This document shows, piece after piece, positions 33,761 through 44,403 of a DNA stretch of 64,000 nucleotides (position 1 is its first letter; the number at the start of each line of letters is the position of its first letter). The notes under the pieces were generated by a model. It was given only the letters and a program-made list of their open reading frames with translations. It made no database searches and was not told the DNA's origin. The translations under genes and the position numbers were made by a program. Where the stretch lies: NCBI GenBank assembly GCA_030248215.1, contig JASANG010002850.1, positions 1 to 64,000 on the forward strand. Reading direction: 5' to 3'. The DNA comes from Enoplolaimus lenunculus (Eukaryota; Nematoda; Enoplea; Enoplida; Thoracostomopsidae).

Positions 33761-36700
33761 TTATCGCTTACAACATTCATAAAATTTATTCACTTGCACT
33801 GCATCAGTTTTTGACAAATTTCTCGCTTCACCGAGCGCAAATTTCAACCGTTGTTTGGGTATAATTGTTGGTAAGCCGTTTCTGAAAAAACCGCTAAAAC
33901 ATGATTTGTACGCGATGTGGAAAAATGCACGAGGTAAAGCCGACGACTTTTGCTATTTCAAAAATAGAAAGTAGCGCTGGTAAAATTTGTTTCATTTTGA
34001 AGTTTCACAATTCAAAGAAGTACTAAAAAAAATCTGAAATTAGTAGTCGTAAACGGCGTTTTCATCCAGTTTTAGTAAGTTATCCTTGTAATTTGAAACC
34101 TACAATGACCGTTATTACCTTTCCTCCATCAAAATAGTAGTTGTAGTTTATTGCGCAAAATTTTTTAATCCAACCGTATGTCACGTATTTTAATTTCATA
34201 TTGAAAGACAATTACTTTACTTGCAAACACGCCGAGTCCGTTCTTATTAAACCTACCTTACGTAGGATAAGGAAACTGATTCGAAAAGACTGGGTACCAG
34301 AAACTGTCGTTAACCAAAACTTGGGTACAAGCAACTGTCGTTAGCTAAATTTTGGGTACAAGCAGCTGTCGTTAGCAGACAACTTGGGTACAAGTGTCTG
34401 TCGTTAGCGACAACTTGGGTACAAGTGTCTGTCGTTAGCGACAACTTGGGTACAGGTGTCTGTCGTTAGCGACAACTTGGGTACAAGTGTCTGTCGTTAG
34501 CGAAAACTCGTGTGAAAGCAAATGTCGTTTATTTCTTTTAGTACAAGTGCTTGTGAAAAATTTTCCTGTCTAACATTGTTTTAACTCTGTGATATAATTT
34601 TTGAACGACAAAACCGACACTTTTGAAATTCCGGTAACTGTGGTGAGAAAAGTTCAGATGTAATATCAATAAGCAAGCGTCTGTCTATACCTCGTGCATT
34701 TCTCCACACCGCGCACACGAGTTAAAGTAAACGAAGCATTGGATCACATTCATAGTTAGAGTTGCAGATTTGCAACCACGCTGACTAGTATGTTTTAAAA
34801 CTCAATAAAAATCCAGAAAATTACGCAAAATTTCTACAAACGCCATGGTCTTTAAAAATATTCCGACAATGTATAATTTTATTTTACGCCAACATAAAAG
34901 TATTCGCTTTAAATCATTTTAAATGCTTTACGTTACACTGAGCCAGTGATAATGTATAATAATAGTGTTATGATTAAACCAAATTCTGACTCAAACCCAA
35001 AAGCTAAAGTCAAAATGCGTTTTAGGAAAGCAAAAGCTTCTTGCGATTGGATGTTCCCAGCTTTACATCCATATATTACTAAATATGCAACGCTCTATAC
35101 ACGTATTTTAGGCAGCGTTCCAGCTGTTGTTTTTGCACGCGAATTAGAACACACAAATACTGATTACAAAAGCCAACGTATATACCATAATGTAGTAATG
35201 AGCTAAGGTTATGTGAAGTGAAACCAAAAATGTAGCGAAAATCATTGCGTAATGTAGGAGTGAAATAATTTCGAGAATACCAATATTTCTCGAAGGAAAT
35301 TGTACATTGAATTTTACCGTAAACGGAAACGGATATCTGGTCACACCCGGGCGGTACATTGTATTTGTGATTAGCTAAGTTTTAAATCTTGAAAATATTT
35401 TATTACGCTTACTTCGACCACGCGTCTCCAGGATAATGCATAATGCTCTCGAAATCATACGGCGCTCCGAGTAAATTAATTTCAGTTTCAACTTTTAAGT
35501 TGAAATTTTTCAACCGATTATACGGAAACGTTTCAACGTTATCCCAATTTACGGTAACATATTTGTCACGGTCTGTCCTGCTGTGCTCATGAAAGAACCC
35601 AAGCGCATGCATGAGTTCATGAACGATGGTGTGATGGTAGACGCAGCCAATTCCCAAAAATAAATCTTGCCGGCCCCCGACGCGTCCGACTAAAAATATT
35701 GAAAACTAATTTAAATTCTTTTATGGTCGTAGCCAGGATTTCATTTCTAAAAGGTATAACTTAATTTTTTGGAATCATTTAATCGAGAAAATTATACTTT
35801 TTGCTTGGAAAACCCCTTTTTGTATCGTCTCTTGTTTTTGTCTTAAAATATAATGATTTTAATAATTTTAATGCAATTTTTTGATTTCTTTCAATTTCGT
35901 GATTTTTGCAATTTTTTACGCTAGTAACAACTGCAGTCGCAATTCAATTTTGCCGGAATCGGAAATATTCCGATTACAATCTCTGTTAATCTAGTTTGGT
36001 AATAATATCTTTGAATTGCACAAACAAGCATTGTTTCCTTGTGGATATATAGTATGTGCTCGCTGCAAGTTGTCGAACATCAGCTGGCTAATTCAACTCT
36101 ATATTATTCAACGGTACCTATCAACAAGAATCCAAACTTACAACACATTTTCGCTACTCTTCAACGCCTCAAAACACGACGAAATATTAAAAAGAATAAA
36201 GTTTGAATAATGTTTATAGAAAGTGATACGTAACCAAAAATGCCGGAATTGCAAAAACCGAAATAACACTGTACCGAAATCGTAAACAGAAATTTTGCTC
36301 GAACTTTCGCCTGAATCAGAATTTTGTCAGAACTCTGACAATTGGCCAACCGTGAAATTTAAAGCTCATGCTACATTTATCGCGGCCCCGTTACCTTGCA
36401 AAAGTGTAATTAAGTAGGCTTAGTTTGGACTACTTTTTGGTTAGGTTTTGAATTTTTCAGGGTTCGTCTTATAAACTAGTATGGCCTGCAACATGTTTTG
36501 TCAAAGTTGATTCGAGGTCCATTAGTGTTGCGATCTAAATAGTGGCTGCGGCGACAAAATGTTAATGTCACAAGACATTCGCTTAAAAATTACTGATCTC
36601 AAGTGATCATTGTATACAAATAGGTATATGTCACATAATACCAAGGAAAATTGAGGCGAATAACATTTGATACACCAAAATTCTAACAAATATCACATTA

Positions 36701-39453
36701 CATTTCGCAGGAGAATGTAGCTTCTAAATTTTTGTTTTGTCGGAAATTTTCGATAAATATATACCTAAGTATAAATAATTAAATTTCAAATTTAAGTATC
36801 ATATGACTTTCTACAAGGCATTTAAGCTAGTTAACCGCAACTTTGCGTTTGGACATAACGTATTTCGAATATCATCAACACGCAGACAATATGTTACCCA
36901 GTGTTGTATTAGGGACAAAACGTGTTCCAGGTAGCTCCAGTTATAATAAGAACCCCGCATTTGGTTACGCCCATAAAAGTAAAATGAGCCAAATTGAATA
37001 TAACAGCATGAACATACTTTTTGAATTACACCCTCTAGACCGATTAAATAACACGTAATCGTAATGTTTAAAAGTTTTTGGAACAAATTTAACGCAAGTT
37101 TTCCCGTGAAATTCATGAAAAGCTCCGAGAATTATTTGACGCTCGGCGGATGTAAAACCATTAGAAATAACGTATGGAACAACTGCGTTTGGCCATTTGT
37201 GTGACGCTGATGTGGTGGCGCCGGCTTGACCCTGAAAATATTTATTCAGTACGAAATTTATCAGGCGATATCGCTTACAACAGTATGTTTCAGCAAATCC
37301 GAGGCCCATATTCTCAAATGATGTGTATAACAAGTATCATTAGTTAGTAATAGGTTATCAAACTCACTTAAAATATTGTAGTTGTTGAACTCAAAACTGG
37401 TACACAAGTAGAGCAAATCACACGCGAAAAATGCAATGCTTTTTTAGCCTCAACATTCACTGATTCGAAAGATACGATACCTATCACTAGCTGGTGATAG
37501 GTGCTAAACATTTTTGAAAATACGACTCAAGAGACACGATACTGATCTATTCGGCATGAAATTATCCGGCCATATATATTTTGCAAATGGTTGTATACGT
37601 CACCACCTCAAAAATATTAATTAAAAAAGTAATATATTGTTAAATAGTTAATCTCTTTGAAACGAATAACCCCCGGATGATTAAGCAGTTTCAGTGCAAT
37701 AAATTCATATGGATGCATTTTAGCTGCAAAACGGAATGGATAAAAAATGTTAGTAAACCTACGTTATACGTTTCTTCAATTATTTGTATATATTCGTCCG
37801 CTGTAAATTCACCAATATTAATATCGCCTTCGAAGTAATCTTGATCATACAACGCTTTCAAACTGCTGTACGTGAGCTTTGAACAAATTACCTGAACACA
37901 AAATAAATCTGTAAGAATTCCAAGGTCAGTAGCCAGCTTACCTTGCTTGGGGACTAAATTTTAGGATAAGCGTACGAAAATTTGCTATGACTTACAAGCT
38001 AGGTTGAAACTTTTGTAGGCGGCCAAAAATTTTCTAGAGGGTTGAACCGTCAATCCCTCTGGCTACCTCATTGACGTGTTCAGCTGACGTGCTACAGGAA
38101 ATTCCCACAATTTCACAGAACGGTATATATAATTCGTCGTAATCTCAGGTCCACAACAAAACTTTTCTACTTGAATTTCAGCTAAAATCGAAGGTATTAG
38201 AAACCTGGGCTCATATTAACCATAGTGGATTTACCCTTAAGCTTAAACCTAAACCGGTGTCACGAAACATTTTGTCCCCAAAGAAATTTCCCCCCTCCCG
38301 GACAAATTTTCATATTAAAATGTGCCCCTAGGCACTTTTCATATAGAAATGTGCCCCTACGCAACTTTTCGTGTAAAAATGTGGACCTCCGGGCAAATGT
38401 TTCTGGAGAAACCTAATGAAAAAGTGCCCCCTTTTGTAAAAATTTACTTCTCTCCCGGAAATTTAAAGTTTTCCTGACATAAATTTGCACTACAACTAGT
38501 AGTCGTTTAGAGTGGTGTACATTGTTTCACCTTAAATTCGTCGAATAGTGTTTCAAAATGTGCCTCTTGGAAACTGTAGTCAAAAATTATGGTTTAGAGT
38601 AATTTTTAAAGTCATACCGGCAACTTATGTTCTAAAATGTCAGAAATATTGCACGAAAATTTAAGATCAAACGCATTGAACGCCTCAATTTTTGTAAAAC
38701 AAAAAATTTCCCACCAAAATTGCCGAAATGTCTAGCAAAAACTTTCAGGAGCAGGAGGTTGTTTTTATTCGGAACCGTAGGTAGCACTCTGGATGTACCC
38801 TGATAAATATGGCCCATACTTTGACGGCGGATCAATTTTTTGCAGACTTTGATAGGGTAACCTTAAGGTTTAAACTAATCTTTTGCTTAGGCTTAGGAAT
38901 ATGCTTTTACTACTGTTACGCTTTTCAGAATAACTATGGCGGGAAATATTGTAGAGTTTTGCATTGCATAGCGGGTTGAATTTTTTATTAAACGTTCAGA
39001 TACTGCGTCTAAATATGCGCAGAGTAAACAATTTTATACGCGTACGCATGGTACAAAACTGCCTTCGGTTCCGGCAAAATTATCACCTACGGCTTTAGTA
39101 CAATCTCTGCTGGAAGTTCCGTCATTGACTTTTTTGTGTTTTCAATAGCGACTTTTTCAAGTTCTACTACGTCCTGCGTCGAATACTTTAAAATGAGGAA
39201 AGTGCAGATTAGTTTTGTGCAATAGCAATTACCACTTATTCTAATGGCCTGCCAGCTGGCGGCCAGAGTACGTTTGACCGGCGTGCAGGACATTATTTTT
39301 CTGACATACTAAGTGCCCCCTGAGCCCCATTGGTTACGCAGTTCCGAGGGTTATATGCCTTCACGTATTAATTCGGTACGTTTTAGTGCATTTATTTCGA
39401 TGGCTTACCGTTACAATGACAGCAAGTTGTAGATGGTTCCAAATGTAACGCAT
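33761..39453 (-). CDS. Astacin metalloprotease 2, complete, 5 exons
   Basis: Secreted astacin-family zinc protease. Minus-strand exons: 39409-39453, 37763-37891, 37018-37231, 35413-35689 and 33761-33881, joining in frame (phases 0, 0, 1, 2) to 261 residues and a TAA stop. Exon 1 plus the start of exon 2 form the signal peptide (MRYIWNHLQLAVIVT then VICSKL). The prosegment has YFEGDINIG, whose Asp is the family's latent-state zinc ligand. Mature domain: KWPNAVVPYVI; zinc site HELMHALGFFHEHSRTDRD with H153, E154, H157 and H163; Met-turn ESIMHYPGDAW; end DAVQVNKFYECCKR. Cysteines KTC, GCN, IGC and YEC give the two family disulfides. No domain follows the protease. Exon 1 was chosen because it is the nearest upstream ATG with a hydrophobic run, a phase-0 gtaagc donor and a length that gives the same total as astacin 3. 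Confidence 0.92.
34288..34520. repeat. 31-bp tandem repeat, about 7 copies
   Basis: Unit acttgggtacaagtgtctgt followed by cgttagcgaca. The central four copies are nearly identical and the outer ones diverged. Located in the last intron of astacin 2. There are no spacers between units. Confidence 0.85.
37303..37530. mobile_element. MITE with CGTATTCTCAAAT ends, copy 3
   Basis: Begins ggcccatattctcaaatgat, contains gtagttgttgaactcaaaac and ends ggtgctaaacatttttgaaa. Colinear with the copy at 10611. Lies in intron 2 of astacin 2. Confidence 0.6.
38275..38470. repeat. Degenerate tandem gtgcccct repeat
   Basis: Three or four imperfect units of aaaatgtgcccctaggcact type, each about 38-40 bp, in intron 1 of astacin 2. 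Confidence 0.5.
38860..38950. mobile_element. Hexamer-bearing MITE, right half
   Basis: Reads cttttgcttaggcttaggaa, atatgcttttactactgtta and cgcttttcagaataac: the standard hexamer core followed by the family's right end. Confidence 0.55.
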
Positions 39454-39599
39454 AGCGTTTTGCAGTTAACAGGAAATGGAAAAATACTAAAAGTACTCAA
39501 AAATTTAGAATCATTAATCGACAGTAAATAAACATAAAATAACCGTTTAAATAAACTTAGGCAAATGACACAGCCGAAAACAAGTGGAAATCAGGCGTC

Positions 39600-39715
39600 T
39601 CAGGCAATGTATAGATCAAAGTCATAACAGTAATATAAGCATATATACCAAATCCTAATCGATAACAATAAGCCTATACCTAAGTCTAAGCCTAAGCAAA
39701 AAATTAGTCTAACGC
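39600..39715. mobile_element. Hexamer-bearing MITE, partial, inverted
   Basis: cagtaatataagcatatata, then cctaagtctaagcctaagca and aaaaattagtctaa: the family core on the opposite strand. Confidence 0.5.
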
Positions 39716-39719
39716 GGTC

Positions 39720-40790
39720 GTTTCTAGAACTCAACCCCACCCCCACTCTTATCAATGTACCCGCGATCCCATCGCTAACTAGTAAAAAATGCGTTGGCAC
39801 GATTATTATTCATGCTGAATTTGTAGTTTGTGGCTTTTTTCGAATGGCAAATTTAAATTTTTGTACGGCAAAAGTATAGTTTAAAAACATTATTACAAAA
39901 CTTCGAACGTTCGATCCATCTGCATAACGGTAAAATTGCGTGGTTATTAACGTTTGTACTTATGCAATTTGTTATAAAATGTAGCGATGCAGAGAACTCT
40001 GAACGCTATGAAAATATTGAAATTAAAATTAACGGAAATCTTTTCTAGTTTTATTGTCTTTAAAAATATTTCAAATAGACAAGACATCTTTGCTAATTAT
40101 ATCTGCACGTATCAGGGTGCCACCGGATGTAAAAAATACCGAAGCCAGAGGTCAACAAAGCTTGCTGGTATCGGAACCGGAGGTGAAAACGGAGGTGAGG
40201 AGAAATTAAAGTACTTAAAATGATGTTAAATTCGCTAATTTTAGTAAATATCTGTAAGGTGTTGTTAAATCTTGTGGTTTCACACTTATTTTTTACGAAA
40301 TCTTTCCAATTTGTTCCTCATAATTGTACCAAAAGTTGAAACCAAACGCACAAAACAAAAAATTTTCTAAAATTCTGCACAATTTAACGACCGAAATTGC
40401 CATAACCTCCGACAGAAATTGCACCGAAGCCAAAAGCCGGAGGTCGATTTTCTGCCGAAGCCGGAGCCGGAGGCAAACCTCCGGTTGTACCGTGGTACGT
40501 ATGTATGTATATGTATGTACTCATGATACGCGGTACGCATATCGTCTCAGACAAGCTGAAGTAGATTGGCAACGTAACACCTGTCTAGTTAAGACTTAAA
40601 AAACTGGTTGCAAAGCGGGGTTAGAAACCACGACCTCCGTGTGTTCATAGAAACATGCCATTGCGACGTCCAGCTGGCGCGTACGATGCATTTTAAAAAA
40701 CCTTAATCAAAACAGTTTCTTTTACGTAAACATCGTGAAGAAATCCTCAAATTTTTTAAATAAAATACGCGTACTAAAAATTATAAAACT
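39720..40790. other. Gene-free stretch with Pro/Gly-rich and tRNA-like fragments
   Basis: Two short blocks of ccggagg/gaagcc steps (40140-40200 and 40425-40485) and a tatgtatg run at 40500-40520. No exon was recognised. Confidence 0.4.
40613..40680 (-). pseudogene. tRNA-like fragment
   Basis: On the minus strand cagctggacgtcgcaatggc resembles an A box region and ggtcgtggtttctaacccc a B box. The remainder does not fold as a tRNA. Possibly the head of a SINE. Confidence 0.35.
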
Positions 40791-40795
40791 TAAAG

Positions 40796-40880
40796 TACTG
40801 TAGTGATCCGAATAAAAGGGGTCTCCATTTTGAGTCCCTACCAATAAGAGTCTGTAACCCTAATCAGATTCTGTAAAATG
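40796..40880. mobile_element. TA-flanked MITE, truncated left end
   Basis: tactgtagtgatccgaataa and the following ~80 bases match the family, then the sequence switches abruptly to the 181-bp satellite. Confidence 0.7.
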
Positions 40881-41775
40881 AACGAGTTATGATTGATCAT
40901 CAAAGTTGGTAAAGGTTTTAGCTATTATTGCAAAACCTCAAATTCGGCTGAAATTTAAAGTATCGAAACACTTTAAACAAGAGACTAGTTCTTAGCAGAC
41001 TGTAGGACTTGAAATGAATTTGTCAGGCTATATTTCATTTGGTTGTGCCGATTAAGATGAACGAGGTATGATTGATTATCAAAGTTGAGAAAAGTTTTAG
41101 CTATTCATGCCAAACCTCAAATTCGGCTGAAATTTTAAACACTGAAACACTTTAAACTAAAGTCCACTTTTTAGCAGATTGTAGGCCTTGAAATGGCATT
41201 TAAGAAATTACATTTCAATTGAATGGGTCGATTAAACTTAACGAGTTATAGTATCAATGAAATTCGCAATAGCTTTAGCTATTATTGCATAACCTCAAAT
41301 ATTCGGCTGAAACTTTAAACACTGAAACACCTTAAACCAGAGTCTACTTTTTAGTATATTGTAGGCTTTCAAAAGATATTTTTAATTAAATATATTTCAT
41401 CTAGTTGTGCGGATTAAAATGAATGAGTTATGGTTGATCTCAAAGTTGGTAAAGGTTTTAGCTATTATTGCAAAACCTCAAATTCGGCTGAAATTTAAAA
41501 TATCGAAACATTTTAAACAAAAGTCTAGTTCTTAGCAGACTGTAGGACTTAAAATGAATTTGTCAAGCTATATTTCATTTGGTTGTGCAGATTAAAATGA
41601 ATGAGTTATGGTTGATCATCAAAGTTGGCAAATGTTTTAGCTGTTATTGCAAAACCTCGAATTCGGCTGAAATTTTAACTACTGAAGCACTTTAAACGAG
41701 AGTCTAGTTTTTTAGCAGATGGTAGGCCTTCAAAAGGGATTTATGAAAATATATTTCGTTTGGTTGTGCCGATAA
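40878..41775. repeat. ~181-bp tandem repeat, 5 copies
   Basis: Units start at about 40878, 41060, 41241, 41423 and 41602 with aacgagttatg(g/a)ttgatc or a variant. Each contains caaaacctcaaattcggctg, a gaaacactttaaac step and ttagcagactgtaggact. Units differ by substitutions and small indels, so the array is moderately old. Confidence 0.88.
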
Positions 41776-42082
41776 GTAAGCGGATTGGTTAGTTTTCGCA
41801 TATTTAAAAACAATATTTAAAAAAAAGTCTTGTTTAGACAAATTTCTGTAAATTCTATCGTTGTATTTTAATATTGAAGAACGACTAGCTAAATAGTGTG
41901 AGATAATTACTTGGTGCATGAAATAGCTGTAATTTTTTGTCTACTATCCAATAATAACAAGGACATTTTTTGACATTTAGCGAGCGCAGTATAACCTAAA
42001 TGGTGCATAATATTGAAGAACGATTTTTAAGCCAAATGCATAAAATTACCTGTTTTGTTTTGATATGAATAGCAAGAAAACA

Positions 42083-42280
42083 ATAAGGGTCGCGCTACAC
42101 ATCTGCTAACGTCCGGCGCTGTCCGTCACCGTCCGCCACCGTCCAGTGCCGTGTGTCATCGTTCGCCACCGTTCGTCACCGTGCGGTATCATACGCGAAT
42201 TACTCATGTACAATGCCGTATGGAAATAAACAGCGACGGACGGTGATGAACGGCATTGCACGGTATAAGTAAACACCAGT
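42083..42280. mobile_element. CG-rich palindromic MITE, copy
   Basis: Left end taagggtcgcgctacacatc, then ccggcgctgtccgtcaccgt; the right part carries acggacggtgatgaacggca and a damaged end (gcacggtataag). Confidence 0.6.
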
Positions 42281-42673
42281 TTAACTTGTAGCTAAATACC
42301 GAACAATCTAGGCTGCTATCATTAAAATAAATGTTTTTACTGTAAACGATTACGCGAAAGAAGCGGCTCTCCGTCCACGTTGAAGTAACCAGTTATGGGT
42401 TTATAGGACGTGCTAGACATTGCTGTAGACATAATCTAAACCGAACCCAAAGCACACGTTGCTTAAATCTACACCTAAACCTAAGCCTAAACCAAAAATA
42501 TTCACGAAGCCGTGGTAATATTTTAGTGTCTGCACTTAGAATTTTCTACTCAAAATTTGTATGTCATTTAAACCAGTTTGAGTTTTCGTAGTTCTGCGAG
42601 TTAGAAAATTAGGTTACCATTTTTTTGTTACACGTGTGATATGGATTATTTATTTATAAGATGTGTCGCATTA

Positions 42674-42990
42674 GGCAACTGCAATTACTTTTGCATTAAT
42701 TTACCAAATAGTTGGCAATTGCAATTACTTATGCTTTAATTTAACCAAATGTTAGCAACTGCAATTACTTCTGCATTAATTTAACAAATAGTTGGCAACT
42801 GCAATTACTTCTGCATTAATTTAACAAATAGTTGGCAACTGCAATTACTTCTGCATTAATTTAACAAATAGTTGGCAACTGCAATTACTTCTGCATTTAT
42901 TTACCAAATAGTTGACAACTGCAATAACTTCTGCATCAATTTACCAAATAATTGGCAACTGCAATTACTTCTGCATTTATTTACCACACA
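42674..42990. repeat. 40-bp tandem repeat, 8 copies
   Basis: Unit ggcaactgcaattacttctg plus cattaatttaacaaatagtt. The central copies are identical and the edge copies diverge by a few bases. AT-rich, no open frame. Confidence 0.9.
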
Positions 42991-43519
42991 GATTTAGCGT
43001 TAGCGCTTGAATTTTCCCAATATGCAGAATATCATCGTGAGATAAGAGGCATTACTGTTAAACGTTCAAAATATATTTTTCTCATTATAACAATAAGAAA
43101 TATTACATTTTGTTAATATAACGTAGACCAAACTCCTTGTTGTGATCGTGTGTTTAAAATAAACAAAGTGTACAGCTGTATCAGTTTAATTTGAAACAAT
43201 TTAATAGTGATCTACCGCTGAAGCACACAATCGTGGCTTAACATATTTAATAGATAATTTAAATAAACCACACCATTTTAACTGAATTTAGCACAAATTA
43301 ATTAAAAATAATACACCGAAAAGCACAAAAATATACAAAAAACAATTAATAAATTAGTCAAATTGTCATTAAACTGGTCCATATTAAGAACTACAAATTA
43401 ATAACAGGTAATTGCCTCCAAATTAATTCGAAGACATTAAGCTCAATTCTGTTTTATTTTGTTATAAGATAACAATTACGTATGATTTGTAATGTATAGC
43501 TACTTATTCACCAGTTTAT

Positions 43520-43660
43520 AAGCATATTCCTAAGCCTAAGCCTAAAGCGTATGGATGAGCCTATTCATAAGCCTAAGCCTATGCCAAAGCTCAAGCAAAA
43601 AATAGTCTTGAGCTTAAACTGATTTTATTATAGCCCCTCCGGAAAACAATCCGGCCCTGT
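43520..43660. mobile_element. Hexamer-bearing MITE, partial
   Basis: gcatattcctaagcctaagc, aaagcgtatggatgagccta, then agcaaaaaatagtcttgagc: the hexamer core with its usual neighbours. Confidence 0.55.
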
Positions 43661-43679
43661 TCTATACATGGGCCGTTAT

Positions 43680-43806
43680 TCCGGTGCCGTCCGTCATCGT
43701 CCGTCACCATACGGCATCATACGTGAGTAATTCCCCTACAACGCCGCATCGTGACGGACAGCGACGGATGGCGCCTGAGGGCATCAAAAATATAGCGCTA
43801 TCCTTC
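43680..43806. mobile_element. CG-rich palindromic MITE, short copy
   Basis: ggtgccgtccgtcatcgtcc at the left and gcatcaaaaatatagcgcta followed by tcctt at the right. Inverted core steps are retained. Confidence 0.55.
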
Positions 43807-44403
43807 TAAAGGTTAGAGTTTATCGCCGTAAACGAAAATATATTAATCAAACCAAAATACATTCATGATTTGAAACTTGTTCCACATAGACTCTGGGCAT
43901 ATGCCAAATTTTTGATCTACAACAGTCGACCAAATCTGGCAAACTTTTCTCCGCGCAACATCTCGTACCAATCGAGAACTCGTCTTATAATATGGGAAAA
44001 TAAAAAAGCTTCAAAATTACACAGTAAACGCAAGCAAACGATTCCGTTTTCAAAATCGAACAAAAATTTTGAGAACAATCAAAGTTTATCGAGTTCACTT
44101 TTCACTGTATATTTGCGGAAATTTACTTCCCAGTCTAATTGCTACATCACAGCAGGACAGCTTAATACACGTAACTTTTACGTAAAGTTTGAACTTTGCC
44201 TCCAACTACAAAATGCAGTTGCTATTACTAAACATATTAGGTGCCGCGTTATTATGTTAATCCTATCAGCTCATATATTCCGTAAAAATAATCTCTTTAA
44301 AACATTACAAAATACAACGCATCATATCAAACCTTGAATCACATTTTAAAATTAAACTTTTCTGTTTGATATTTCTTTGAATTCAATTAAATTGAGTCCA
44401 GCA

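Larger units (their letters stand above)
43000..44400. other. AT-rich gene-free stretch between astacins 2 and 3
   Basis: Besides a hexamer MITE (43520-43660) and a CG-rich MITE (43680-43806), there is an open frame of about 155 codons at 43870-44337 (+) whose first codon is not ATG and which has no recognised motif. I do not call it a gene. Confidence 0.4.

Noticed and set aside
34288-34520. CRISPR-like direct repeats
   Set aside because: The 31-bp units are contiguous with no unique spacers, and the sequence is eukaryotic.
34946-35206. 86-codon open frame with a Cys and basic start
   Set aside because: I looked for similarity to exon 3 of genes A/B because of its size and position, but the cysteine spacing does not fit and no splice sites were convincing.
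39087-39293. Alternative first exon for astacin 2
   Set aside because: No hydrophobic run and no proper donor; the exon at 39409-39453 gives a signal peptide, the right phase and the same total length as astacin 3.
43870-44337. 155-codon open frame on the plus strand
   Set aside because: First codon is not ATG, no motif, no signal peptide, AT-rich composition and no paralogue in the window.
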